Under the pieces are notes generated by a model, which saw only the letters and a program-made list of their open reading frames with translations, made no database searches and was not told where the DNA came from. Shown piece after piece: positions 16,027 through 25,047 of a stretch of 64,000 nucleotides of DNA. This stretch comes from Streptomyces violaceusniger (GTDB taxonomy: Bacteria > Actinomycetota > Actinomycetes > Streptomycetales > Streptomycetaceae). Both the position numbers and the translations under genes were made by a program. The DNA lies in contig BJHW01000001.1 in assembly GCA_005405945.1 (NCBI GenBank), forward strand, positions 5,146,001 through 5,210,000, written 5' to 3'. Numbering within the stretch: the stretch's first letter is position 1; each line of letters begins with the position of its first letter.

Positions 16027-18372
16027 CTATCGCCCAAGAGCGGCGGAGACGCGTTCGCGCAGGGCGACTGCCCGGGGGTCGTCGTACGAGGCGAGCGCCC
16101 TCAGGGCCTCGGCCCAGTGCCGCCGCGCCTCCTCCTCGGCCCCGTCCGCCTCGTCGGCCTCGTCCGCCTCGCGCAGCGCACCAGCAAGGCCGTCGAGGGA
16201 GAGCGCCATGTGCCACAGGTCGTCCAACTCCCGGTGGGCCGCCGCGGCGCGACGATGGAAATCGGCCGCCTCGCCGGGCCGCCCGAGCCGCCGGTACGTC
16301 TCCCCCGCACCGTCCCACGCCCGGGCCTCCCGCGCCCGGTCGCCGAGGCGACGCTGGAGGGACGCGGCCCGCTGGAACGAGACCAGGGCGGCGTCGAACG
16401 CACCGTTGGCCTGCTGCGCCCGGCCCAGCTCCAGCAGCCAGTACCCCTCCCACATGTGGTTGCGGTGGGCGAGGGCGATCTCCAGCGCGCGCTCGGCGGA
16501 GGCCAGCGCCTCCTCCGGCTGCCCGCGGTCCCGCTGAACGGCGCTCAGGATGCGCAGCGCGTTGCCCTCGCCGCCCTGGTTGCCCAGCTCGCGATGCATC
16601 TCCAGGGCCCGCAGCACAAAGCCTGACGCCACTTCCGGCCGGGCCAGCTCGGACGTCACCTCGGCGAGGTTCGCCGTCACGACGGCCTCCCAGTGGGCCG
16701 CGCCCAGCTCCCGGAAGAGCGCCGCGGCCCGCTCGAAGTGGTCCTTCGCCGCCTCCAGCCGACGCCCCCGCAAGTGGATCAGCCCGATGTCGTTCAGCGA
16801 GAGCGCCTCCCCGAGCCGGTCGCCGATCTCCCGGCGTGCCGCGAGGGCGCCCTGGTGGTACTCGGCCCCCTCGGCGAGGCGATGGGACTGCGTACAGGCC
16901 ATCCCGAGGCTCTCCAGAAGCTCGGCCTCCGCGGTGCGGTCGCCCAGCCTGCGAGCGGCGCGCAGTCCGACGCGGCCCATGGCCAGCCATTCCTCGAACG
17001 GATTCAGGAGCATGTGCACGCTCCGCAGCACCGCGGGAAGCTGCCAGGCGATCACATCGAGACCGGCCTCCTCGGCCACGCGGGTCGCGGCCAGCAGATT
17101 GCCGCGCTCCGTCTCGTACCACCGCATGGCCTCGTCGTAGTCCGCGAAGGACGCGGGGCTGAGGCCGTCGCCCGGCCGATCGAGCGGGATATGGGCCTCC
17201 TGGGGATTGATCCAGGTCTGGGCCGCGTCCGCGGAGTGCAGATACCAGACCAGCACCCGCCGCAACGCCGCCCCGCGTTCCTCCGGGGACTCCTCGTGCC
17301 GCGCCTGGTCGGCCGCGTAGGCACGCAGCAGGTCGTGGAACTCGTAGCGGTCGGGCCCGGTCTGCTCCAGCAGATGGGCGCCGACCAGCACGTCCAGCAG
17401 ATGCCGGATGCGGCCGGTGCCCCCGCCCCCGTCGAGAGCGGCGGCGGCCGCGGTCCCGAACTCGGCGCCCGGGTGCAACCCGAGCAGCCGGAAGAGACGC
17501 GCCGCCTCCGCGGGCAGCGCCCGGTAGGACCAAGCGAACACGGTACGCACCGCCTCGGCCTCCTCGTCGTCTCCCACGCTCAGGGCGTCCCACAGGGCTG
17601 ACTCGTCGCGAAGGTCTCTTATCAGGTCGTCCAGCCCCATCCGCGGACGGCTGGCGGCCCGCTCCGCGGCGATGCGCAGGGCCAGCGGAAGGCGGGCGCA
17701 CAGCCGCGCCAGCTCGATCAGCCGACCCGGGTCGTCCTGGGGACGGTAGGGGGCGGTGACGACGCTCAGCAGCGCGACGGCCTCCTTCTCGTCCAGCGTG
17801 CCCAGGGTCAGCGTGTGCGCCCCGTCGCGGACGGCCAGCCCGGACAGCCGGCTCCGGCTGGTCACGATGACCAGGCAGCCTGCGGCCCCCGGAAGCAGCG
17901 GTCTGACCTGGCTCGCGGTGGCCGCGTTGTCGAGGATGACCAGCACCCTGCGCCCGGCCAGCAGCGACCGGTAGAGCGCCGCGCCCGCCTCCAGGTCCGC
18001 CGGAATCGCCGCCGCCGGTACGCCCAGGGCCGAGAGGAACCGGTGCAGCGCCTCCTGCGGGGTGACCGGCGCACCCGGGTCATAACCGCGCAGGTTCACA
18101 TACAACTGGCCATCGGGGAAACGGTCCTGTATGCGGTGCCCCCAGCGCAGCGCCAGGGAGGTCTTGCCGACGCCCGCGGTTCCGGCGAGAACGCAGACCG
18201 GGACGGAAACGGATTCATCGCCGCCGTCGGTCAGGATGGCGTCGAGCCGTCCCAGCTCCTGGCCCCGGTTGACGAATCCCCGGACGTCCCCGGGCAGTTG
18301 CCGGGGCTTGAGACTCTCGGGGCGTCCGCCGCTGTGGAAGTGGATGCCTCCGCTGACGTCCCGGGCCTGCAC
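16027..18372 (-). CDS. NB-ARC ATPase with C-terminal tetratricopeptide repeats
   Basis: 781-aa STAND-type signalling ATPase. The short N-terminus contains the QARDVSGGIHFHSGG element often seen in actinobacterial NB-ARC/TPR proteins. The NB-ARC core follows: Walker A GTAGVGKTSLALRWGHR, Walker B RRVLVILDNA, sensor IVTSRSRLSGL, then a winged-helix region (LFRLLGLHPGAEFGTAAAAAL). From about residue 430 there are TPR-like helical repeats (LGEALSLNDIGLIHLRGRRL and similar). No DNA-binding SARP domain is present, so it is not a canonical AfsR. The only start is a GTG at 18372. It is in the same frame as, and 57 bases after, the stop of the DUF6879 gene, suggesting an operon. Role could be regulatory or defensive. 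Confidence 0.85.
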   Translation of the reverse strand: MQARDVSGGIHFHSGGRPESLKPRQLPGDVRGFVNRGQELGRLDAILTDGGDESVSVPVCVLAGTAGVGKTSLALRWGHRIQDRFPDGQLYVNLRGYDPGAPVTPQEALHRFLSALGVPAAAIPADLEAGAALYRSLLAGRRVLVILDNAATASQVRPLLPGAAGCLVIVTSRSRLSGLAVRDGAHTLTLGTLDEKEAVALLSVVTAPYRPQDDPGRLIELARLCARLPLALRIAAERAASRPRMGLDDLIRDLRDESALWDALSVGDDEEAEAVRTVFAWSYRALPAEAARLFRLLGLHPGAEFGTAAAAALDGGGGTGRIRHLLDVLVGAHLLEQTGPDRYEFHDLLRAYAADQARHEESPEERGAALRRVLVWYLHSADAAQTWINPQEAHIPLDRPGDGLSPASFADYDEAMRWYETERGNLLAATRVAEEAGLDVIAWQLPAVLRSVHMLLNPFEEWLAMGRVGLRAARRLGDRTAEAELLESLGMACTQSHRLAEGAEYHQGALAARREIGDRLGEALSLNDIGLIHLRGRRLEAAKDHFERAAALFRELGAAHWEAVVTANLAEVTSELARPEVASGFVLRALEMHRELGNQGGEGNALRILSAVQRDRGQPEEALASAERALEIALAHRNHMWEGYWLLELGRAQQANGAFDAALVSFQRAASLQRRLGDRAREARAWDGAGETYRRLGRPGEAADFHRRAAAAHRELDDLWHMALSLDGLAGALREADEADEADGAEEEARRHWAEALRALASYDDPRAVALRERVSAALGR

Positions 18373-18429
18373 GACGTCACCCGCGGACCCGGACAGTTCG
18401 GAATGCGTCCCGTGATCCTCGTTGATCTG

Positions 18430-19053
18430 CTACTCCGGTTGTGGTGGCGGTAAATGCGCTACTTCGCGGGCGAAATACGACCCCAGATCCTCACCGGCGT
18501 CGTAGAGATCCCTGGTGAGCGCGCGGCAGCGGGTGGTGATCCCGGCATCCGTGAATCGCACCGCGCCGTCGAGAATGCCCTGGTCCGTGTAGCGGATCCG
18601 GTAGGTCGTGGAGTCGCCCAGTGTCAGGATCTCCGGCAGCGGTTCGGACCTCTCCAGGTCGGCGAGGTGTTCCGGGCCAACCACCCGGATCCTCTCCCCG
18701 CATTCGGCACGCAGCCGCAGCAGATGCAGCTCCCACTGCAAATACGGGGTGATGGGCTCCTCGACCACCCGGACCCGGTAGAGGGTGATCCGGTGGTCTT
18801 CGACCTCCTGCGAGAATTCCCGCAGATAGTCGCGCTCCTCCTCGATGAGACGCAGGGATTCGTCCCAGTCGCCCCGGGCGAACGCCTCCCAGCTGGTGAA
18901 TCCCGGCTCCCTGAAGTGCTGCCCACGCTCCAGCTTCCAGGAGTCCTGGCCGTCGATCGTCCACTGCCGCTCGCGGAAGTCGCGGCGGTAGACGTCGAGG
19001 GGGAGCTCTTCGCCCTGGCTGGTGTCGAGGCGGGGGTCGTCAAGTCCGAGCAT
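18430..19053 (-). CDS. DUF6879 family protein containing a TTA codon
   Basis: Protein of about 207 aa of the actinobacterial DUF6879 family: FTSWEAFARGDWDESLRLIEEE, a VRVVEEPITPYLQWELHLL core and a YFAREVAHLP C-terminus. Start is ATG 19053 (MLGLDDPRLD) or GTG 19077; both overlap the end of the upstream small gene. The codon at 18451-18453 near the C-terminus is TTA, so full translation should need the bldA tRNA found at 29618-29700. Function unknown. Sits between a small partner protein and an NB-ARC ATPase on the same strand. Confidence 0.8.
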   Translation of the reverse strand: MLGLDDPRLDTSQGEELPLDVYRRDFRERQWTIDGQDSWKLERGQHFREPGFTSWEAFARGDWDESLRLIEEERDYLREFSQEVEDHRITLYRVRVVEEPITPYLQWELHLLRLRAECGERIRVVGPEHLADLERSEPLPEILTLGDSTTYRIRYTDQGILDGAVRFTDAGITTRCRALTRDLYDAGEDLGSYFAREVAHLPPPQPE

Positions 19054-19315
19054 CGGGGATGTCCGGTTTCGCGGCACTCAAGGTGGAGCCCGGGATGACG
19101 ACGAGGCGTTCGTCAGGGGCGATGCTGGCGTCGTCGGGGAGTTTCGCCCGGTAGGTGTCGGTGAGGTCGCGGCCGATGACCGCGATGTCACCGTTGTCGA
19201 GCTGCCAGATGTCGGGGCACCCGTCGCGTCCACCCGTGGTTCCGAGCTCGCGCGCCGACTTTCCTAATCGACGCGCGAACGACGCGGACGGGTCGGCTTC
19301 CCATGCACGGGCCAT
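19040..19315 (-). CDS. small DUF6879-partner protein with a TTA codon
   Basis: 91-aa protein with the recognisable core CPDIWQLDNGDIAVIGRD, a type commonly found immediately upstream of DUF6879 genes. The ATG at 19315 is preceded by GGAGAG; a GTG at 19327 is an alternative. A TTA leucine codon is present at 19265-19267 (within ARRLGKSAREL). Ends overlapping the DUF6879 start. No catalytic motif visible. First gene of a three-gene minus-strand set with the NB-ARC protein. Confidence 0.75.
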   Translation of the reverse strand: MARAWEADPSASFARRLGKSARELGTTGGRDGCPDIWQLDNGDIAVIGRDLTDTYRAKLPDDASIAPDERLVVIPGSTLSAAKPDIPDART

Positions 19316-19410
19316 CGCTCTCTCCACTCATCCGTCGTGGTTACCGAGTGTAGGAATGGCCTTCACGGATGGCAACGGTCGCCGGAATCGAGGACTGAAT
19401 CAAGCCGAGA

Positions 19411-20790
19411 TCAAGCCGGGGGCAGGAGCTTCTTCTGGGGCTTGCCCATGGCGTTGCGGGGCAGGGCCTCCAGGAAGCGCACCTTGCGGGGGCGCTTGTG
19501 GACGGAGAGCTGGGAGGCGACGAAGTCGATCAGCTCCTTCTCCCCGATGCCGTCGGCCACGACATACGCGACGATCTCCTGGCCCAGGTCCTCGTGCGGG
19601 GCGCCGACGACGGCGGCCTCGCGGACGGCCGGGTGGTCCAGCAGGGCGTTCTCGACCTCGCCCGCGCCGATGCGGTAGCCGCCGGACTTGATCATGTCGG
19701 TGGAGGCGCGGCCCACGATGCGGTGGAAGCCGTCCGGGTCGATCGCGGCGATGTCGCCGGTGCGGAACCAGCCGTCCTCGGTGTACGAACCGGCCGTGGC
19801 CTCGGGGCGGTTCAGGTAGCCGTCGAAGAGGGTCGGGCCGGTGAGCTGGAGTTCGCCGATCTCGGCGCCCTCCTCGGCGGCGATCCGGGTGCGGATGCCC
19901 GACAGCGGGGTGCCGACGTAGCCGGGGCGGCGTTCGCCGTCGGCGCGGGTGCTGATGGTGATGAGGGTCTCGGTCATGCCGTAGCGCTCGATGGGGCGCT
20001 GGCCGGTGAGCCGCTCCAGGTCGCGGAAGACCGGGGCGGGGAGCGGGGCGCTGCCGGAGACCAGCAGCCGGGCGGAGGCGAGGGCGCGGGCGGCGTCCGG
20101 GTCCTGGACGACGCGGTTCCAGACGGTGGGGACGCCGAAGTAGAGGCTGCCGCCCGCCGTCGCGTACGCCGCCGGGGTCGGCTTGCCGGTGTGCACCAGA
20201 CCGCTGCCCACTCGCAGCGGGCCCAGCACGCCCAGCACCAGCCCGTGCACATGGAACAGCGGCAGCCCGTGGACCAGGGTGTCCTCCGCGGTCCAGGCCC
20301 AGGCCGCGGCGAGCCCGTCCAGGTCGGCGGCCACCGCCCGCCGGGAGATCAGCGCGCCCTTGGGCGCCCCCGTGGTGCCCGAGGTGTAGAGGATGAACGC
20401 CGTGGACTCCGGGTCCGGCTCCGGCTTCGTCCACGCCGCGCGCTCGGTCAGGTCCACCGGGACGGTCTCGACCGGGGCGTCCACGGCTTCCCCGGTGAGC
20501 AGCAGGGCGGCGCCCGAGTCCCGCAGTATGTGGTCGCGTTCGGCCGGGCCGGAGTCCGGCGGTACGGGCACCACCGGCACCCCGGCCAGCAGCGCGCCGA
20601 CCACCGCGACCACCGTCTCCGGGGTCGCGGTCGCCCGCACCGCGACGACCGGCGCACCGGCGATACGGGCCGCCACCGCGCCCGCGGCACCGAGCAGTTC
20701 CTCGCGCGAGAGCGCGCGGCCGCCGACGCTCAGGGCGTCGGGGCGGTCGCCGCCGGGCGCGGCGAGGGACGTGAGGAGAGGTGCGGTCAC
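19411..20790 (-). CDS. AMP-forming acyl-CoA synthetase, malonyl-CoA synthetase (MatB)-like
   Basis: Adenylate-forming ligase (459 aa) joining a carboxylate to CoA at the expense of ATP. P-loop A3 motif YTSGTTGAPKGALISRRA, LPLFHVHGLVLG, A5 motif RYGMTETLITISTRADGE, hinge GWFRTGDIAAIDPDGF and C-terminal A10 lysine in PRNAMGKPQKKLL are all present. Short overall length and the LFHVHGLVLG/TRADGE segments resemble streptomycete MatB-type malonyl-CoA synthetases. GTG 20790 is preceded by AAGGAG; reading from 20880 adds only a non-homologous extension. Monocistronic, divergent from a small membrane protein. Confidence 0.9.
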   Translation of the reverse strand: MTAPLLTSLAAPGGDRPDALSVGGRALSREELLGAAGAVAARIAGAPVVAVRATATPETVVAVVGALLAGVPVVPVPPDSGPAERDHILRDSGAALLLTGEAVDAPVETVPVDLTERAAWTKPEPDPESTAFILYTSGTTGAPKGALISRRAVAADLDGLAAAWAWTAEDTLVHGLPLFHVHGLVLGVLGPLRVGSGLVHTGKPTPAAYATAGGSLYFGVPTVWNRVVQDPDAARALASARLLVSGSAPLPAPVFRDLERLTGQRPIERYGMTETLITISTRADGERRPGYVGTPLSGIRTRIAAEEGAEIGELQLTGPTLFDGYLNRPEATAGSYTEDGWFRTGDIAAIDPDGFHRIVGRASTDMIKSGGYRIGAGEVENALLDHPAVREAAVVGAPHEDLGQEIVAYVVADGIGEKELIDFVASQLSVHKRPRKVRFLEALPRNAMGKPQKKLLPPA

Positions 20791-20910
20791 GAAACTGACT
20801 CCTTCCACAGCGGGCCGGGGTGCTTCTCGGGCCCGCGCGTCTTCCGGGGGGCTGGTTTCGGGTGCTAGCCCTACCGACAAAGCGTCCCCGCGACCGTACC
20901 GTTCTCAAGC

Positions 20911-21348
20911 ATGGACACCCGTGACCCGGATCTGAAAAAGGAACTCGACGCGGCCCTGCAAACCCGTAAGGAGCTGGGTGCGGAGTACGAGTCGGAGCTG
21001 GTCGACTCCTTCATGGAGAAGGTCGAGCAGCGCTTCAACGATACGGCGGACCGCCATGTCCGCCGCCAGCTCGCCGAACAGCAGATGGCGGCGGCCCGCG
21101 GCAGCCGCCCGTACGCCACCGGCGCGCCCGCGGACCAGGCCCACGGCCTGGGCTTCGGCGAGCGCTTCGCCTTCGTCGGGGTCTCCCTGGTGCTGGCCAT
21201 CCCGCTGTCGGCCATCGGCGTCACGAACGAGGGCCTGCCGGGCCTGCTGATCACCTGGGCCGGCATCTTCGGCGTCAACGCCGTCCACGCCATGGGGGCC
21301 TTCTCCTGGCTCCGCCGAGGCCGCGGGCAGGAGAAGAGCAGGGACTAG
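20911..21348 (+). CDS. conserved membrane protein, unknown function
   Basis: 145-aa protein with a charged N-terminal helix (DPDLKKELDAALQTRKEL...EKVEQRF, likely coiled coil) and two C-terminal membrane segments (FAFVGVSLVLAIPLSAIGV and LLITWAGIFGVNAVHAMGAF). It ends in a basic tail. ATG start. Followed at once by a strong terminator. I do not recognise a named family. Confidence 0.75.
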   Translation: MDTRDPDLKKELDAALQTRKELGAEYESELVDSFMEKVEQRFNDTADRHVRRQLAEQQMAAARGSRPYATGAPADQAHGLGFGERFAFVGVSLVLAIPLSAIGVTNEGLPGLLITWAGIFGVNAVHAMGAFSWLRRGRGQEKSRD

Positions 21349-21382
21349 GGTCCTTCCGACGGATCTCCGTCAGAAGGACCCT
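21347..21382. terminator. hairpin terminator after the small membrane protein
   Basis: Stem AGGGTCCTTC...GAAGGACCCT with an inner GACGGA/TCCGTC pairing, directly overlapping the stop codon at 21348 and followed by GGAAAAAT. Works on the plus-strand transcript. Confidence 0.75.
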
Positions 21383-21664
21383 GGAAAAATCTGCGCGGGG
21401 ACCGCCGCACCCCGGTGACAAGCCACCGAGGGCGGGACGACGGCGGTCCCCGCGGGGACGCGGTCCGGGTCAGGGCCGGGATTCCGCGTCCAGGCGACCA
21501 TGGAGGTCCGGGAGCCGCTCCGGAGGTCCTGTCGCCTCATCTCGGGTGTCGGTGTCGTCCTTCCGACGCCCACTAATCTGCCGGAGCTGTGTTAACCCTG
21601 TGCTGCGGGCGCGTGACACGTTCGTACCACTTGCCCGAAGCGCGGTTGGGACCCTTACGGACCC
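21383..21664. other. intergenic region with a second hairpin, 3' of cystathionine beta-synthase
   Basis: A second stem lies at 21395-21453 (GCGGGGACCGCCG pairing with CGGCGGTCCCCGC across a 33-base loop). It is placed to terminate the minus-strand gene ending at 21665. Nothing coding is convincing here. Confidence 0.5.
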
Positions 21665-23050
21665 TCACTTCGGGGCGCCTGCCAGGTACGCCAGCAGGTC
21701 CTGCCGGCTCACCACGCCCTTGGGCTTGCCCTCCACCAGCACGATCGCCGCGTCCGCCGTGCCCAGCACCGCCATCAGGTCCTCGACCGGCTCACCGGAG
21801 CCGACGTGCGGCAGCGGCGGGCTCATGTGCTTCTCCAGCGGGTCGGTGAGCTCCGCGCGCTTGGCGAACAGGGCGTCCAGCAGCTCGCGTTCCACCACCG
21901 AGCCGATGACCTCGGCGGCCATCACATCGGGGTGGCCGGCGCCCGGCTTGACGATCGGCATCTGCGAGACGCCGTACTCCCGCAGCACGTCGATGGCCTC
22001 GCCCACCGTCTCGTCCGGGTGCATGTGGACCAGCGAGGGCAGTCCGCCCTCCTTGCCCTGGAGCACATCGCCGACCCGCACCGAGGGGCCGTCCTCCTCG
22101 AGGAAGCCGTAGTCGGCCATCCACTCATCGTTGAAGATCTTGGACAGATAGCCGCGGCCGCTGTCGGGCAGCAGGACGACCACCACATCGTCCGGGCCGA
22201 GCCGCTCGGCGACCTTCAGCGCGCCCACGACGGCCATCCCGCAGGAGCCGCCGACCAGCAGCCCCTCCTCCTTGGCCAGCCGCCGCGTCATCTGGAAGGC
22301 GTCCTTGTCGGAGACGGCGACGATCTCGTCCGCGACGGTCTGGTCGTACGCGGTCGGCCAGAAGTCCTCGCCGACGCCCTCGATCAGATACGGGCGGCCG
22401 GAACCGCCGGAGTAGACCGAGCCCTCGGGGTCGGCGCCGATCACCTGGACCCGGCCCTCGCTGGCCTCCTTCAGATAGCGGCCGGTGCCGGAGATCGTGC
22501 CGCCGGTGCCGACGCCCGCCACGAAGTGGGTGATCTTGCCTTCGGTCTGCTCCCACAGCTCGGGGCCGGTGGTCTCGTAGTGGGAGAGCGGGTTGTTCGG
22601 GTTGCTGTACTGGTCGGGCTTCCAGGCGCCCGGCGTCTCGCGGACCAGCCGGTCGGAGACGTTGTAGTACGAGTCGGGGTGCTCGGGGTCCACGGCGGTG
22701 GGGCAGACCACGACCTCGGCGCCGTAGGCCCGCAGCACGTTGATCTTGTCCGTGGACACCTTGTCCGGGCAGACGAAGACGCACTTGTAGCCCTTGCGCT
22801 GGGCGACCATGGCGAGGCCCACACCGGTGTTGCCCGAGGTCGGCTCCACGATGGTGCCGCCCGGCCGCAGCTCCCCGGAGCGCTCCGCGGCCTCTATCAT
22901 CCGGACCGCGATCCGGTCCTTCACCGAGCCGCCGGGGTTGAAGTATTCGACCTTGGCCAGGACGGTCGCCCGGATGCCTTCGGTCACGGTGTTGAGCTTC
23001 ACCAGCGGGGTGTTGCCGACCAGCTCAATCATCGATTCGTAGTACTGCAC
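21665..23050 (-). CDS. cystathionine beta-synthase
   Basis: PLP enzyme condensing serine with homocysteine in reverse transsulfuration; 461 aa. Fold-type II core begins ESMIELVGNTPLVKLN; the PLP lysine is in NPGGSVKDRIA, the substrate loop is PTSGNTGVGLAMV, and GVGTGGTISGTGRYLKE holds the PLP phosphate. After residue 325 come two CBS domains (LVHMHPDETVGEAIDVLREYG... and MAVLGTADAAIVLVEGKPKGVVSRQDLLAYL), separating it from plain cysteine synthases. Start GTG 23050 follows CAGGAGCAG. Divergent from the SGNH hydrolase gene. Confidence 0.94.
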   Translation of the reverse strand: MQYYESMIELVGNTPLVKLNTVTEGIRATVLAKVEYFNPGGSVKDRIAVRMIEAAERSGELRPGGTIVEPTSGNTGVGLAMVAQRKGYKCVFVCPDKVSTDKINVLRAYGAEVVVCPTAVDPEHPDSYYNVSDRLVRETPGAWKPDQYSNPNNPLSHYETTGPELWEQTEGKITHFVAGVGTGGTISGTGRYLKEASEGRVQVIGADPEGSVYSGGSGRPYLIEGVGEDFWPTAYDQTVADEIVAVSDKDAFQMTRRLAKEEGLLVGGSCGMAVVGALKVAERLGPDDVVVVLLPDSGRGYLSKIFNDEWMADYGFLEEDGPSVRVGDVLQGKEGGLPSLVHMHPDETVGEAIDVLREYGVSQMPIVKPGAGHPDVMAAEVIGSVVERELLDALFAKRAELTDPLEKHMSPPLPHVGSGEPVEDLMAVLGTADAAIVLVEGKPKGVVSRQDLLAYLAGAPK

Positions 23051-23245
23051 ACCTGCTCCTGGTCCGGTTCCGCGGGGTCTCCGCGTCGGGGCGGCCGCCG
23101 TCGCGGGCCGTGCTGCCAGCTTATTGCGCGCCCCGCCCTCCGACCGGCGCGTTGGGACGAAGCCTGCGCGGGGCAACAAGTTGTTAGCAAGGCGTACAAA
23201 GGAGAAGGAAGCGCGTGCGCGTGCGGACGGAGGTGGGTTGGACCC

Positions 23246-24382
23246 ATGTCGATGTCGAGGGCGAGGGTGGCGCGGCGGATCGCCGCCGCGGCGGCGTACG
23301 GGGGCGGCGGGATCGGGCTGCTGGGCGGGGTGACCGCCGTGCTGTTGCTCACCGAGGTGTCCCATGCGAAGCGGGTCGTGGGCGGGTCGGACGATCCGCC
23401 TCCGCGCGCGGACGGCCGATATGGCTTCGCCTTCGCCCGCAGGACCGGCCAGCCACCACTGCGGCTGGCCTTTCTCGGCGACTCCACGGCCGCCGGACAG
23501 GGCGTCCACCGCCCTAGTCAGACGCCGGGCGCGCTGCTCGCCTCGGGGCTGGCGGCGGTCGCGGAGCGCCCGGTGGACCTGCGGAACGTGGCGCTGCCGG
23601 GGGCGCAGTCCAGCGATCTGGAGCGCCAGGTCACGCTGGTGCTGGAGGATCCGGACCTGCTCCCCGACGTATCCGTGATCATGATCGGCGCCAATGACGT
23701 CACCCGGCGGATGCCGCCCGCCACGTCGGTGCGGCTGCTGTCGGACGCGGTGCGCAGACTGCGCGAGAGCGGCTGCGAGGTGATCGTGGGCACCTGTCCC
23801 GACCTCGGCACGATCGAGCCCGTCTATCAGCCGCTGCGCTGGATCGCGCGGCGGCTGAGCCGACAGCTGGCCGCCGCGCAGACGATCGGGGTGGTGGAGC
23901 AGGGCGGGCGCACGGTCTCGCTGGGCGATCTGCTGGGCCCGGAGTTCGCGGCGAATCCGCGGGAGCTGTTCGGCCCGGACAACTACCACCCCTCGGCAGA
24001 GGGGTACGCCACGGCCGCGATGGCCGTTCTGCCGACCCTGTGCGACTCGCTGGGCCTGTGGCCCGAGGAGGCGCCGGAGATGCTCGACGAGGGCATCCTG
24101 CCGGTCGCCACGGCGGCGGCCGAGGCGGCCGCGGAGGGCGGCACCGAGGTCACCGCGGCCCGCGGCCCCTGGGCCCGCCTGCTGCGCCGCCAGGGCCCCG
24201 CCACGAAGGAGCCCGCGGCCGTGTCCGGCTCCCCCGACGCCTCGTCCCCGGCGCCCCCGCCCCTACGGGCTGCTGACGCCTCCCCGGGCCGCGCCCCGGG
24301 GAGGCGCCCGGCCCCCACCCGAGGCCGGGCAGGCCCCCGGCGCCACCGCACCCGGCTGCCACGGCCCACCCGTGCGGGCTGA
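23246..24382 (+). CDS. SGNH/GDSL-family hydrolase, membrane-anchored or secreted
   Basis: 378-aa SGNH esterase. An N-terminal hydrophobic segment (AAAAAYGGGGIGLLGGVTAVLLL) acts as signal or anchor. Block I FLGDSTAAGQG has the nucleophilic serine, block III is MIGANDVTRR, and block V DNYHPSAEGY has the catalytic Asp/His. Either of two ATGs (23246, 23252) may be the start, downstream of GGAGGTGG. The last 90 residues are low-complexity Pro/Arg/Gly that merge into the repeat-rich DNA following the gene, so the true C-terminus may have been lengthened by repeat growth. Ester substrate unknown. Confidence 0.87.
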   Translation: MSMSRARVARRIAAAAAYGGGGIGLLGGVTAVLLLTEVSHAKRVVGGSDDPPPRADGRYGFAFARRTGQPPLRLAFLGDSTAAGQGVHRPSQTPGALLASGLAAVAERPVDLRNVALPGAQSSDLERQVTLVLEDPDLLPDVSVIMIGANDVTRRMPPATSVRLLSDAVRRLRESGCEVIVGTCPDLGTIEPVYQPLRWIARRLSRQLAAAQTIGVVEQGGRTVSLGDLLGPEFAANPRELFGPDNYHPSAEGYATAAMAVLPTLCDSLGLWPEEAPEMLDEGILPVATAAAEAAAEGGTEVTAARGPWARLLRRQGPATKEPAAVSGSPDASSPAPPPLRAADASPGRAPGRRPAPTRGRAGPRRHRTRLPRPTRAG

Positions 24383-25047
24383 CGTGCTCGGCCGGGCGCG
24401 GCACGCGGCAGGCAGCACGCGGCCCCCGGCACGGCCTCGTACCGCCCGGAGGACGGCACGCCCGAAAGCGGGCGGGACCCCGGGCGGGGGCGAACCCCGG
24501 GCCTGGGGGCCGGCCCGGGCGCGGGGGCGAACCCCGGACGCGGCCCGGCCCGCCGAGCGTACGCACGCCAAGCAGCACACACCCCCGGCACGGCCTCGTA
24601 CCGCCCGGAAGGCGGCAAACCCCCAGCCTGGGGGGCCGGCCCGGGCGCGGGGGCGAACCCCGGACGCGGCCCGGCCCGCCGAGCGTACGCACGCCAAGCA
24701 GCACACAGCCCCGGCACGGCCTCATGCCGCCCGGAAGGCGGCAAACCCCCAGCCTGGGGGCCGGCCCGGGCGCGGGGGCGAACCCCGGACGCGGCCCGGC
24801 CCGCCGAGCGTACGCACGCCAAGCAGCACACACCCCCGGCACAGCCTCATGCCGCCCGGAAGGCGGCGGACCCCGTACGCGAGGGCGGGCCCCGGGCGCG
24901 AGGGCGGGCCCGGGGCGCGGCCCGGCTTGCTGAGCGTACGCTTGGAAAAAAGAGTCCCGTGTCACAGCCCGCACCCCGTGACCCCGTCGATACGTACAGG
25001 TAACTTCCCTCGGAGTCCCGCCCGCACCCCGCCCCCATGGAGCCGTG
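24383..25047. repeat. about four tandem copies of a ~126-base GC-rich repeat
   Basis: The anchor GAGCGTACGC recurs at 24555, 24681, 24806 and 24932 (spacings 126, 125, 126). Each unit contains the order 'ccccggcacggcctc', 'gcccggaaggcggcaaac', 'cccgggcgcgggggcgaac' and 'ccaagcagcacac'. Copies 2 and 3 are nearly identical; the first and last are degenerate. The period is close to a multiple of three, which keeps both strands open and creates false reading frames. After 24945 the sequence turns A/G-rich (GGAAAAAAGAG) and probably holds the thiolase promoter. Confidence 0.85.
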
